This document shows positions 11,653-22,900 of a DNA stretch of 64,000 nt, piece by piece (the first letter of the stretch is position 1; each line of letters begins with the position of its first letter). A program made the translations under genes and the position numbers. Origin of the DNA: Corbicula japonica (lineage: Eukaryota > Mollusca > Bivalvia > Venerida > Cyrenidae); NCBI GenBank assembly GCA_038501625.1, contig JAZAYU010000019.1, positions 3,618,501 through 3,682,500 on the forward strand, in the 5' to 3' direction. The notes beneath the pieces are model-generated. The model was not told where the DNA came from. It saw only the letters and a list, made by a program, of their open reading frames with translations, and did no database searches.

Positions 11653-12886
11653 TTTTTTAAATGACGTGATTAAGTTGTGTTGACAATATTGCTCGAAATT
11701 CATAAAGATATTCCAAACCCGAAGTAAATAACTGACGTTTCGCTGTAGTAGTATTTTAATACATTTTATCATTCGAAGGCTAAAACAAGCTACAGGGTTA
11801 GTTTTCCTTATGTTTCATTGATTATGTGGGATGTTGAAATGTTGCGTAATCACCACAAGGAATTAAGCATTTTAAGCAGAGAATATTCTAAAACAAGTTA
11901 AATACGCATATCAGGAATTGTCTCACTCTGAAACCACAGCCTTCCCAGGAAACCTAAAAGATAGATAATGCGGACTGAAGATGAATTTGTCCACACAAAA
12001 AACTGTTAAAACTATGAAGGAGAAGAGTTCCGAGTTGAAACGCAGATTGAAATGAACTTTAGTAAGTAGCCGATGATTCCCCCCGAGTAAAGGGACGTGG
12101 TGATTTATAATTTACAAGATAATCTCTATTGGCAGTTGATTCCTCGTAAAAATTATCAATTGTTTTCATTTTTTTATATGCACACATCCAAAGGATAGAA
12201 CAGTCGTAAGCTCGATCCACTACCAGTCTCCTACACAGTGCTGTCGCCTCCAGTTAACCCTATACGCTTCTCCTGCGGTTTCTGGTTAAGCATGTTCCAG
12301 TAGAAATATGGTATTGATTTAGGGAATAAAATGGCTGATAATTACATATGCGTGTTTTGTAAAGTATATAAAGTATATAAGTATGTATTAATTTTTTTTT
12401 CATTTGATGACAACGAGATATTAATCAGATCTAGAAATATTCTATGTAGATTGGTCTTAAGTGAATCGATACAGCATCAATTTTATAGAATTATTATCAT
12501 ATATATTATTGTGCTCGAATGTTTAGTCTAAATGAGATGAAACTTATAGGGTTTAGGGTTAACTCATGGTTTTTTTTATAGGCGAACCTTTTTAATGTTG
12601 TTGGTTTATGAATATTGCTGTACATTTCCCTAAAGGACATTACCGTAAAGGCTCATTCAAACCGACCTTAAAACTGAAAATTGAGTTTATAGACTTCAGA
12701 GTATTAAAACACCAATTTAAAAAAAAGTTTATTATTTAGTGTATTACAACATTCCATAAAGATGAGGAAAAAGCATGTGATATAATTGTTTTCAAAGTAG
12801 TCAGTAAGATGTTGACCACTTATCATGCGCACGAATAAAAATTTAAAAAAATGTTGTTTTTTGTAACAACAGAGTTGCTTTCAATA
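11653..12886. other. Intergenic with a family A stub
   Basis: AT-rich. 11899-11957 resembles the first 60 bases of family A (ACGCATATCAGGAATTG, then ACCACAGCCTTCCCA). A GGGTTTAGGGTTAA telomere-like motif is near 12549. No gene is seen. Confidence 0.5.
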
Positions 12887-13519
12887 ATAAGATGAAAAGG
12901 GAACTTTGAAAGCCACCGAACACGACAAATCTGAAAATACTACAGGCTCGGTTCGATTGAGCCTGTTCATGGGCAGTAATGGGAATGCAAATTACTACCC
13001 GCGCCGCCTAGCCCCGGGTTGTATAAATAGTATAATTTCGATCCATCCCAAACGATGGTATGCATATGGCGGTGAACACAGAACCTTCAATGAGGTATTT
13101 TCAGATTAATACCATTCTATGTTCAGCGGCGTATGGTCCCCAGATAAAAGAATGGGTTTGCCCTAAACGAGAAAACAATGGGCGGAACTAAACAGAATAG
13201 AATTTTGACAGGGGATCTTAGAATATAAATCCTGCGTATCACAGACGACGCCAAAGGCAAAATTTAAAAAAGCAGGAAGTATATCCTTGGGGGTGATTGG
13301 ACAATATCCAAATCTATATTGGCTGGGATATTGAAACCACCTATCTATAAACTGGCCGAACTATTAAAGCAAAAGTAATTTTAGAAGTACTATAAACATA
13401 ATACATAAGTAATGTGCTCAACGACCTTCAAAGGACGTAACTGATAACAGCACTGATTGAATGTACGGGGAGACAATTTACAGCCGCCACACGGCACAAA
13501 CAACGCTACTGAGATATTG
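12887..13519 (+). repeat. Family B repeat, full-length copy
   Basis: It shows the 5' block (CAGGCTC/GAGCCTG hairpin), a diverged hairpin 2 (GAACACAGAA with TTCTATGTTC, one mispaired position), the GGGCGGAACTAAAC and CCTTGGGGGTGATTG segments, and the complete tail ending CGGCACAAACAACGCTACTG. It is followed directly by another 5' block. Confidence 0.85.
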
Positions 13520-13642
13520 AAATAGATGAAAAGGGAACTTTGAAAGCCACCGAACACGACAAATATGAAAATACTGCAGGCTCGGTTTGATTGAGCCTGT
13601 TCATCAGCAGTAATGGGAATGCAAATTACTACCCACGCCGCA
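13520..13642 (+). repeat. Family B 5' block following a full copy
   Basis: AAATAGATGAAAAGGGAAC to CTACCCACGCCGCATAAG repeats the first 120 or so bases of the copy just upstream and then leaves the family. The block-internal-tail-block order resembles a unit with terminal direct repeats. Confidence 0.8.
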
Positions 13643-13737
13643 TAAGGAGTCGCATGCGTTTAAAACAATGAAGTTCAAAAAACGTTATAAAGGTTTACTT
13701 ACACATTACAAAGTTCAGTGTGACTCTGCAGACGAGA

Positions 13738-14006
13738 TTTAATATGGGGCGCGTCATGGGAAAAGGTACATTCGGACAGTTGACGTCAATCCTTAAACTG
13801 ATGTCATAAAGTTGAGCAGGCGACATTAATTATTATGCATTTCGCGTTAAAAATACCATTTTATTGTCAAAATGTTTAACAAAATCACTTCTTAGGTATG
13901 AAAAAATAAAACATAATTGTAAGTTCATTCTAAATATAGTAACAACTAAAATGTCACAAAATATGACCGAAGGTACCTTTTCCCGTGGCGTGCCCCATTT
14001 AATATA
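13738..14006. repeat. Inverted repeat with arms of about 40 bp
   Basis: The left arm includes ATGGGAAAAGGTACATTCGG and the right arm CCGAAGGTACCTTTTCCCG; both run outward into TTTAATATGGGGC and its partner GCCCCATTTAATATA. Arms are about 190 bases apart and have a few mismatches. It looks like a foldback or MITE-like element, or a local inverted duplication. No coding frame is supported. Confidence 0.75.
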
Positions 14007-14394
14007 GCTTTCACATAAAACATCGTGTTCTCTTTTCTGCTGTCGCGTGCTTCACAATAATAAAAGGGTCTGAGTGGAGTGATCTGTGATTGGGTAGCAT
14101 AAAACAATTTATATGAAGAAAAAACACAAGAATGCATTAAAGAGTCAAAAAGGCACGACATATGTGCGTCTCGTTTTCTCGGATCAATACGTATTGTCCG
14201 CAAGGGTAATGTTCTTAGATTAGCCTTTTATTAGCTACATTCATAAAAATTTATCCAAGTTTTATGGTTACGATACTGTATAAACTTTGTTGATTACTAG
14301 GATACATGTACCATGTGTTTACATTTAAAGGGGTGGGAGGAGTGAGGCCAATCGGCTTAGCTTCCGTATGTTCAGCCACTGGGTTTATTTAAAG

Positions 14395-14543
14395 AATGAT
14401 TCTTATTTTGTTGCGGTTCATGCAGATTGGACGTGCACGCGAGAGCTGGCAAATCAATAAAGCGCGCTAGCACTTTATGGTAAATTTGCCAGCTCTCGCG
14501 TGCACGTCCTATCTGCATGAACCGCACCAAAATAAGAATCATT
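14395..14543. repeat. 60-bp-arm hairpin (foldback)
   Basis: Arms 14395-14454 and 14484-14543 are inverted copies with 2 mismatches by my count, separated by 29 bases. The arms are GC-rich for this window (for example GACGTGCACGCGAGAGCTGG). No flanking target duplication is clear, because the arm ends are themselves palindromic (AAGAATGATTCTT). Confidence 0.9.
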
Positions 14544-17379
14544 ACTTATATTTACATTTTATTCAGTTTTTTCTTTAAATAAACTTAAGTCGAACGCTTT
14601 CAAAAATTAGTATTAAGTGAAAAGGGTGATTATTACGTGGGAGTTTTCAATAGTAACAGCCATGACGTTACTGACGTCATTACGGGTCATGCAAAATGAA
14701 CCGAATTTTTTAAACGAAGAAATCAATAGGAATGTAAATATACATTTTTGTTATTCATAATATTACAGCCTGCAAGCTAAATTGGTTATGATTTACCATA
14801 CAATTATTAATTGCAACGAAAACAAAATATATGTTAATATGGTATCATCGTAGGGTTTTCACCGAAGAATTTACAAAAACAATAACATTTTGCGAACACT
14901 TCGTCTAATTCACGAGATTCTACGAGAATTCAATTCTTTTATAGTATCCAAATTGTACTGTGTAACATTTCATATTTATGCCTTATGTATCAATATGTAT
15001 ACAATGATCCTATCAACTATTCCCGGACTGTTGCAATAATTCTTTCCCCGTTATTTTTAGAGAGTTCAATTCTTTCTAAACGCAATTCCAGTATTCTATA
15101 CAATTTGGAAAACACTTGAACATTTTTATTGCTTATACGTAACAGTATTTAAAACAATTCTTTGAAACTAGCCAAGGAATTCAGATGATTGAATTAGTAT
15201 CAGTTCTTGTTCTTGTTAGCTTCGAACACGACATTCTGAATGGTTTAAGATCATAGGTACGGTATTTGGGCTCTTTTCACATGTCAAGATTTTATTTTGT
15301 TTTTAAATAGTTTAATTTTAAATTTTACATGATTAATAATAGTAAATTCTAACCAAATTTTTAACACAAAATCATAACACTATAAATGGCATTGTTTCCA
15401 AATTAATTTTGTAGAACTACCAGTGTTCTAACCAAACCGATCATATTATAAATTTTGATTCGGAGCATACACAGCAAACTTGAAACATAATACGATAATC
15501 ATTTGTTTGCATCTATTTATGTTATTATCATTTGATTTCCGTTCATGCGTTTTGAAACCACTGACATTAAATCTAGGTTGGGATGAATAAAAAAGTCACA
15601 AAATCTTCATTAGCCGGTATGTTCTTTGTTAACGAAGTTTTTTATTTATTTAAATATGGAATCTTGAGTAATTTTGAACAAGTCTATGCAATTCTGAAAT
15701 AATGCGATTGATTAGTTGCTACACGAAAGATTTTTTTGTCAGCAGTTTTAGCTGGTTTCAGTATATCCTCTTCACAAAAGCTAAGGTAAATTTTGTGACA
15801 TTGGATTTGATCCTCATTTCGATAAAATGTCTTTTGTTGATGAATGCACGAGGGGGTTTTGATGGCAGTTGCATAAATAGAAGTACAATGATTCATCTTA
15901 TAAGGTTTCAAATTTGATGAGAGTACTCCAATTCCATGTGGAGAAATTAAAATTTTATAATCTGTATAGTTAGAACATTGGTAAGGTGTACCACCCGATC
16001 ACACTTTCTACTTTTTATCCAGTAAGCTAAGATCTAATGAAAGGAAAATTATTTTTTTGTGACTACCACTATAGATGAGTTATACTAAACAGGGCGCTGA
16101 ATTTATAAATGCGGTATTGAGCCGTTTCTCTTGTATCACTTCCTTTCGGGATTCATTCTTTCCACCTAAAAAATATAATATAAAGTTTCAGTGTATATCT
16201 ATTGATTGACCATATAATTATTACGCTATTTGTTTTGCTTGCGAATTTTCAGTTTAAATAATATTTTTACTGTGCATTGACTGCTCTTCTGTTAGAGGAA
16301 TAAAATAATATTTACACATCTGTACTTTTCTCTCACTTGAAAAACCGATTATAAATCTCAATTACACCTTGTTATAATGTTTATGGCCAAATTATCATGG
16401 CATTAAGAAGAATTGCCTCATATTCTTTGGAGACATGACCCTATAATTGTTATGACCAAATTAGACCCGTCTGCTCGAAATAGAATCAAAGCGCTGAAAA
16501 GCCTTACTGAAATATGATTCGTCTGATTGGTAGTTTACTGTAGCAGCTGATAGTGATTTTCATAACAAGATGGCGCTCTTATCCACATGCACTAGTCTTG
16601 TAGCTATCCTAGAGAACCACTTCTTTGAGTAATATCCGGCAACAACAGACCAATGTGTGATTTGCTGATCAGTGTGATTAACTGTTGTTTTTTTTTTCAA
16701 CTATTGTGGCACTAACACATTATTCAGTTTGTTACTGTTACTGGTGATGCCGCATTTTATTACACAGGAAGGCACCTGGCTACCAGTGCTTAGATGTTTT
16801 AAACAGAGTATGTGTAGGAAATATATCATTGAAATAGAAAATACTAAAATAGATGTATTTTTGTATTTATTGTCGTTGCATGCAAGTGTGTTACACTCGT
16901 TTGTAATGAACTTTGTTCTATGGTGTGCTCGCTTACAATATTCACAGTAATACATGAAGGTTATTTTTTAATTACTGCAGAGAAATATAATATTCCCATT
17001 ATACTGTGGTTTTAATGAGGCACTTGCAGTGTTGGTTGTTTTAAGATCACATGTAGATATCATATATTTGTCTGAATAGATTCTGCAAGCAAAAGATGAA
17101 AGCCAGAAAACTCACGTTCTAATCGATCGTCAAATAACAGAAATAATTAGTTTTTAATTAGTTTTTAATTGAAGTTAAACTAGGTCAACATGTTACATAA
17201 ATTTATGCTAGTGCGGTTGTCCTGGACTGAAAATGTTGTTTTGTAAATTTCAATTAATTAAAAACGAATTTCCTCTTTGCAAAGTAAATATCTGACTAGT
17301 ATCTGCTTCCGTTAGAAGATGGAAGAAGTATAATTCTTAACAAGTCTTCGAACTGCGTCGATCACATCATTTTATGTTT

Positions 17380-17935
17380 TCCGGTGAATTATAGAGATTA
17401 TTCGGTGAAATGAAAATGATATTCCACTGTTTTGAAACTGTGGAATACCTTTTATATTTCGCTGTTCTTGCCGAATTACGTTTTTAGCTTATGACATGTC
17501 TTCAATACGCCATTGATGGCATGATGTTTCTTTTGAAAACGATGCAAATTTAAATAAAATTAACTGTTGTTTTTCAGTTTCTTTGGATAGTAGTGATAGA
17601 TAAGCTGTTTGAAAAAACTTAAATCTGATAATGAATTTCATAACTATTTTCTATTGCTTCGTCATTTATGATTGGTAGTTATTACCTATTTTGGGGTTCT
17701 CCACAGTGAATAAGAAACTATGCGTTTCCAGTTCTTTACCAATTAATTCGTCAAGAAAGCATAAAATAAAAAGAATATTTGTCTGTTTCAATGAAATATC
17801 GATTTTATTTCACTTTTAAACCCAAGAAACCGGTATTTTCACTCTTGACTACGCCAGTCGTGAAAATATCAGTTTCTGAAGTTCACTCGTGAAATAAAAT
17901 TGATATTTCACTGAAACAAAATAATATCCTCTTTT
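17380..17935. mobile_element. Unit-1-specific insertion with nested foldbacks
   Basis: This segment is absent from the matching place in unit 2 (about 24800-24830). It contains an inverted repeat, 17784-17813 with 17889-17918 (TGAAATATCGATTTTATTTC and a near match of its reverse complement), a nested inner stem around TATTTTCAC/GTGAAAATA, and a smaller TATTCCAC/GTGGAATA stem near 17430. It is most likely a MITE-type insertion after duplication, or else a deletion from unit 2. No terminal duplication was resolved. Confidence 0.6.
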
Positions 17936-18089
17936 TTATCCGTATGGTAAATCTCTTAACCTGCTGGCTGATGATATATTAAAGAATGTTCTATGTGAAA
18001 CACTTAACCTTTGGGATAAAATAAACTGCACATAGATGCATAAAATCATAATCATTGTAAAACTAAAAATTTAAGCTTTCAAAAAAGTA

Positions 18090-18270
18090 AAATACGCATA
18101 TCAAGATTTGCCATATTCAGAACACACATCCTCCCCACACAGCCAAGAAGAATAGAGGAAGAGAGAGCATGGTTTATAAAATGACCAATTAAAAAAACAA
18201 CACCTCAAACAATTAACAAAAATGTGAACCTGTGGTGTTATCGCCTAAAATGGTCAGTGGGAAATCAATT
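18090..18270 (+). repeat. Family A fragment, plus orientation
   Basis: ACGCATATCAAGATTTGCC, the CCTCCCCACACAGCCAAGAA segment, the GAGAGAGCATGG box and a diverged core are recognisable. In unit 2 only the first 40 or so bases remain (about 24973-25012), so an internal deletion there removed the rest. Confidence 0.7.
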
Positions 18271-18954
18271 TCAAGGTCATTTATATTTTCATCTTTTTTG
18301 CAGTTTTGTTTAATGTCTAATAAGACAATAATTCAATTTGTACTTCATTTACACTATTATCCTAAATAATTCAGTTTTCATATTTTTACACATACTCAAT
18401 AGATTGTAACTGGTGTTTTATATTTCCAAATACTAAATGTAAGTGTATTTCTGCATCCATATGGTAAGAGCCACAGTGAAAAAAAATTGTCTTGATTGTC
18501 TTAACAGACAACCTTATTGCAAAAAGGTTAGGGTTGGGGAGCCATCTCCTAAATTTTATAATGGTTCAGCATACAGTTATTCAAGTTATTTTTGTTAACA
18601 CTATAAACGACGTTTTTACACTTATGTATGTCTTGTGAAATATATATATGTTATCACAAATTAAGGAAAACATTTTGCAAGTTTTATCGTCGATACCCAG
18701 ATCTAATTCATTAATAGAGGTGCAGTTTAAAATCACTATTGCAACAAGGTATTTCACAGCCAATTTCTAATGGAGATTTAATTTACAAACTTAAGAAGAT
18801 AAAGGGCAATATTAATTTCTCCCGGTTATTCGTAAAAACCATCTGTAAATTTAAAAAGAAAGGTTACCTACATGATATTTTACAGCGTTCTGCATGCCTG
18901 CTGATTAACCCTTCTACAGTTGATCATTATGCTTACCTCTTTGGTTGCACGACG

Positions 18955-19490
18955 GTGGCAGGGTTTAAGAGTTTATGAAGGTTTATGGGGAAATCTTTTC
19001 TTAAAAGAACCTCGAAGCTCGATTTGTTTCTTTCATCCCTGTCATCGTGTTCTTGCTGATTTTACTCCAAGAGCTCTTGTCTCGGTAAGATCATCGAGTA
19101 TCCGCCCTTTGGCTTTGCAATGCTATAAGATTCTTATGTTTTATATGTTTGTGTGCTTTTGCATGCAACATTGTTGAGCCGATAAGTGGGTTGGAGTGAT
19201 TTCACCAAGACAACTTGTTTTTGGTTTGTGATATGAGAACCTGTTGGGGCAAGTGTGAGGTTGGTGCACCCTAGAACCTGGTTTAAACCCCCAGTGGTAA
19301 TTTGATTTGCCACTGACCGTTCCAAGGCGGTAACCCATAGGGTTCTCATTTTTGTTAATTGTTAGTGGTGTCTCTTTTGAAACTGATAATTTTATTAACC
19401 ATGCTCTCTCTCTCTCTCTCCTTCTTGACTCTGTGGGGAGGCTGTTTTTTTTCTGAATGTAGCGATTCCTGATATGCATATTTCACCTCA
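18955..19490 (-). repeat. Family A repeat, longest form, minus orientation
   Basis: Besides the usual core (19190-19490) this copy carries the extended 3' part: on the minus strand TTGCATGCAAAAGCACACAA, the GCATTGCAAAGCCAAAGGGC segment, then GATGAAAGAAACAAATCGAG and an end in CATAAACTCTTAAACCCTGC. The same extension is present at 34796-35345, giving a family length near 535 bases. The CT-rich run near 19405 is the family's GA box. Confidence 0.8.
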
Positions 19491-19803
19491 CTATAAACGA
19501 CGTTTTTTACACTTTTACAACACTGTAGAAAGTATCAGTAACTGTATCTCTATGCGCAGTAATACAAATAGGTTTTTTATTGAACATACGTTCGAGTATT
19601 CAAATAATTGTCTGACAAATATGTAAATATCTAATTTGATATTCGTTTCTATTCCAAGTAATAAAACACGATAAACAATTCGCCTGTTTCCAATTTTGAA
19701 CAGTATGTCATATGAACCATCTCCTAGTTTTCTATTAGCTAAATTATCCTTTTCTAAAGTCAATTTTATTTAAAATTTAATACACATTTTATCACATGTG
19801 CAA

Positions 19804-19969
19804 ACAGAGTAGATCTAGATCAGCCGATACATCCGGGATATCGGATCTAGATTTACACTGTTCAAATATTGGTCAGTAACAACAGTATGAATCAAAAAGC
19901 GAACAGTTAAAATCCTGATCTGAAAGCAGAATCAGTATATGCCGGTTGATCTGAATCAACACTGTTCGC
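19804..19969. repeat. Paired-hairpin interspersed repeat (unit 1 copy)
   Basis: Hairpin one: 19804-19862, GTAGATCTAGATC against GGATCTAGATTTAC, including GCCGAT/ATCGG. Hairpin two: 19898-19969, GCGAACAGT against ACTGTTCGC, with inner complementary CTGATCTGA/TTGATCTGA-type stretches. Paired hairpins of this style are common in bivalve DNA as far as I know. The function is unknown. Confidence 0.75.
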
Positions 19970-22900
19970 CCGCGCCATTAAGGCGTACTTATTGTGTAAT
20001 AGGATAAGAAATATTCTATTCTACTCATTGTGTTTAATATTGTAAAGACATTGTATACTTTCCTTGAAAATGTAAAATAAGCAAAGTAGTCTGCTAATTT
20101 CAAGGAATCTAATTCTGAAAAAAAACATTTGAAATGACGCGAATAATTAAATATTAGGACAGCTTTCGTAATGGCTAATCAGACATCATCGCGACGCATA
20201 ATTAAGCAGTTAATACTGCATTAACGAAAAGATATTGTTGTCTAATTTATTTTTCTCATTTGCAACTTCTTCTAATTCCCCCTCTCTCAATTTGCGTAAC
20301 AACTTGCCAGTATTGGGGTATTTTACAAGCATACGTCTATGTTGACTGAATAACAAACAGTGTAAACCACCTTTGGACTGACTAATAGTATTGGCGACTT
20401 TTGGTAAAAAACGGAAGAAAAACTAACAATTTGAAAGTTATCTAAATTGAATTATATTTTTATTGCTGTTTATGAAATCAGGGTCATTAGAAGACCGAAT
20501 GAAGCAGCCTCAAATGATCTTGCATGGGTTTTGTAATTTAAACTAAACGTTTCATTACTGTTGTGTTTAAATTTAATCCCATTCTATTATGGAATACCCC
20601 GGGTAAAATTTTTATTATTATTAAAGGCTCGATCGCAAAGCTGGTAAGAACCTGGTAGTGAGAAATTTTCTTCGTATTAGAGATTCTACCGCCTTCGGTT
20701 GAATTAGAAGAAAATTGCAAACATACGTGAAACCAGCATAACGTAAAGCCTCTATGTTGTTTTTTAATTAAAATTTTAATTTTGTGCGATTCTGCATACT
20801 TGTTCATGATTTTTCATTATATCTTCAAGAGCGTTTTTTCGAGATACATGCACAATGTGTAATGTTATTACCCTTAATGCATGGCAACAATGAAGTAGAT
20901 TACGATCGCTCTTGATGAAAACAAACATATATTTCACTAGACAACAATAAATAATATTACGATCGCTCTTGGCGAAAATAAACATATATTTCACAAGACA
21001 TACATAAACAGCCATGACGATCTTTCACATGTGAGAGGATGAACATTTTAACTTCTGTTGAGAATCGGGAAATCTTCACCATTTTGAATGTTTGGCACAC
21101 GTCAGATACAGAAATGCTCTTTTTTTCTTCTATTGCAGCGTTTGTCTAAATTACAATTTTCCTTTAGAAAAAAACATCACGTACAGACCACGTATCAATC
21201 CGTAATTTATCTTTGTATTTCTAGGAATTAGGACTATTCCGCATAATGAGAACACGTAATTTACTGTTTTTAGGATTCGCTCACAGCCGATAATTTTAAA
21301 GGGAGAATAGCCCTTAGGATTTAGGAATATAACTGATATAGTGGGACGGTCAAATTTGGCCTACACCGTATAAATATTTAGGCCGTTTGCACATGTGCAC
21401 TGTGTTAATCTAGAAAGCATGCATACATGTAGAAATAACAATAACAAAATAAATACTTAATTTATTTAGTTTGAAATAATATTTTATCTTAAAAATTTTC
21501 TTAATGGAAAGCTTCGAATGAAGCATTCATAATATAAGTAATACATACTCGTTACATTTTTATTTATATATACAAACACCGAACAAGTATAATACTATTT
21601 TGAGTGTATACCATGGAACAACTTGAAAAATATCTTTTTAAATGTAATTATAAACTAAAACGTTAGTTAACTGATAACCTCAACGGAACCAGCAGTATAA
21701 AGCATTCAGCTTGCTTTTTAAAACTGAGTTTTTTTTATAAATAGTAAAACACATCTTTTAATGTTTTTATTTGTGGTTACATTTGAGTTCTTTTGGTGTA
21801 GGTTGGATAGAAGTCAGTCCTGAAATAAGATTTATTTAATATTTAATAATCACTTTGTTTTTCATAAATTTCAATTTTTAAAAAGCTCGAAAAGAACTCT
21901 AAACAACATAGAAAAGTTAAATAACTATCGATAAACATGCTTTCATCTATGTACCAATATTTCTTGCCCAATAAATACATTGCTAATAATTATATCAATT
22001 TCCTCTTCAAAAGAAAATTCTGTTCTGATGTTAGTGACCAAATGTAATAAATTTTCTTTATTACTTGCCCTGGTCAAACAAAAGGAAATAGACGATCGCG
22101 CTAATTGTCTGATCATGTCAAGAGAAGGTTTAATGTTGCTAGGAACCAGATGTTGTTCCTTCGCTGCCAAAATCAACGTTGTTGTGGTGTGAGAATCAAT
22201 ACTCTGCCCACAAACACTATATATTATCTATACACTATACTGTTACATTTTTGTTATTCATGTAACAGCCTGCAAGCTAAATTACTGTTAATTGCAACGA
22301 AAACAATATAATGTAATATGGTACCATAGTAGAGTTTTCACCGAAGAATTTACAAAAACAATAACATTTTGCGACCACATCGTCTATTTCACGAGATTCT
22401 ACGAGAATTCAATTCTCTTATAGTATCCAAATTGTACTGTGTAACATTTCATATTTATGCCTAATGTATCAATATGTATACAGTGATCCTATCAACTATT
22501 CCCGGACTGTTGCAATAATTCTTTCCTCGTTATTTTTAGAGAGTTCAATTCTTTCTTAACGCAATTCCAGTATTCTATACAATTTGGAAAACACTTGAAC
22601 ATTTTTATTGGTTATACGTAACAGTATTTAAAACAATTCTTTACACTAGCCAAGGAAGTCAGATGATTGAATTAGTATCAGTTCTTGTTCTTGTTAGCTT
22701 CGAACACGACATTCTCAATGGTTTAAGATCATAGGTACGGTATTTGGGCTCTTTTCACATGTTAAGATTTTATTTTATTTTTAATTAATTAAATTTAAAA
22801 TTTTACATGTTTTATAATAGTAAATTCTAACCAAATCTTTTAACACAAAATAATAACACTATAAATGGCAATATAAATTGTTTCCAAGTTAATTTAAAAT

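Larger units (their letters stand above)
14741..22243 (+). repeat. Tandem segmental duplication, unit 1 (about 7.5 kb)
   Basis: Unit 1 starts at TACATTTTTGTTATTCA and is followed head-to-tail by unit 2, which starts with the same motif at 22244. One 120-base comparison (15001-15120) shows 3 differences from unit 2. Extra sequence in unit 1 relative to unit 2 lies at about 17380-17935, 18140-18540 and 18600-19035, with a 36-base indel near 21450. No convincing gene is inside. The shared open frames (15684-15911, 16701-16955, 21943-22176, all minus) have no recognised motif. Confidence 0.93.
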
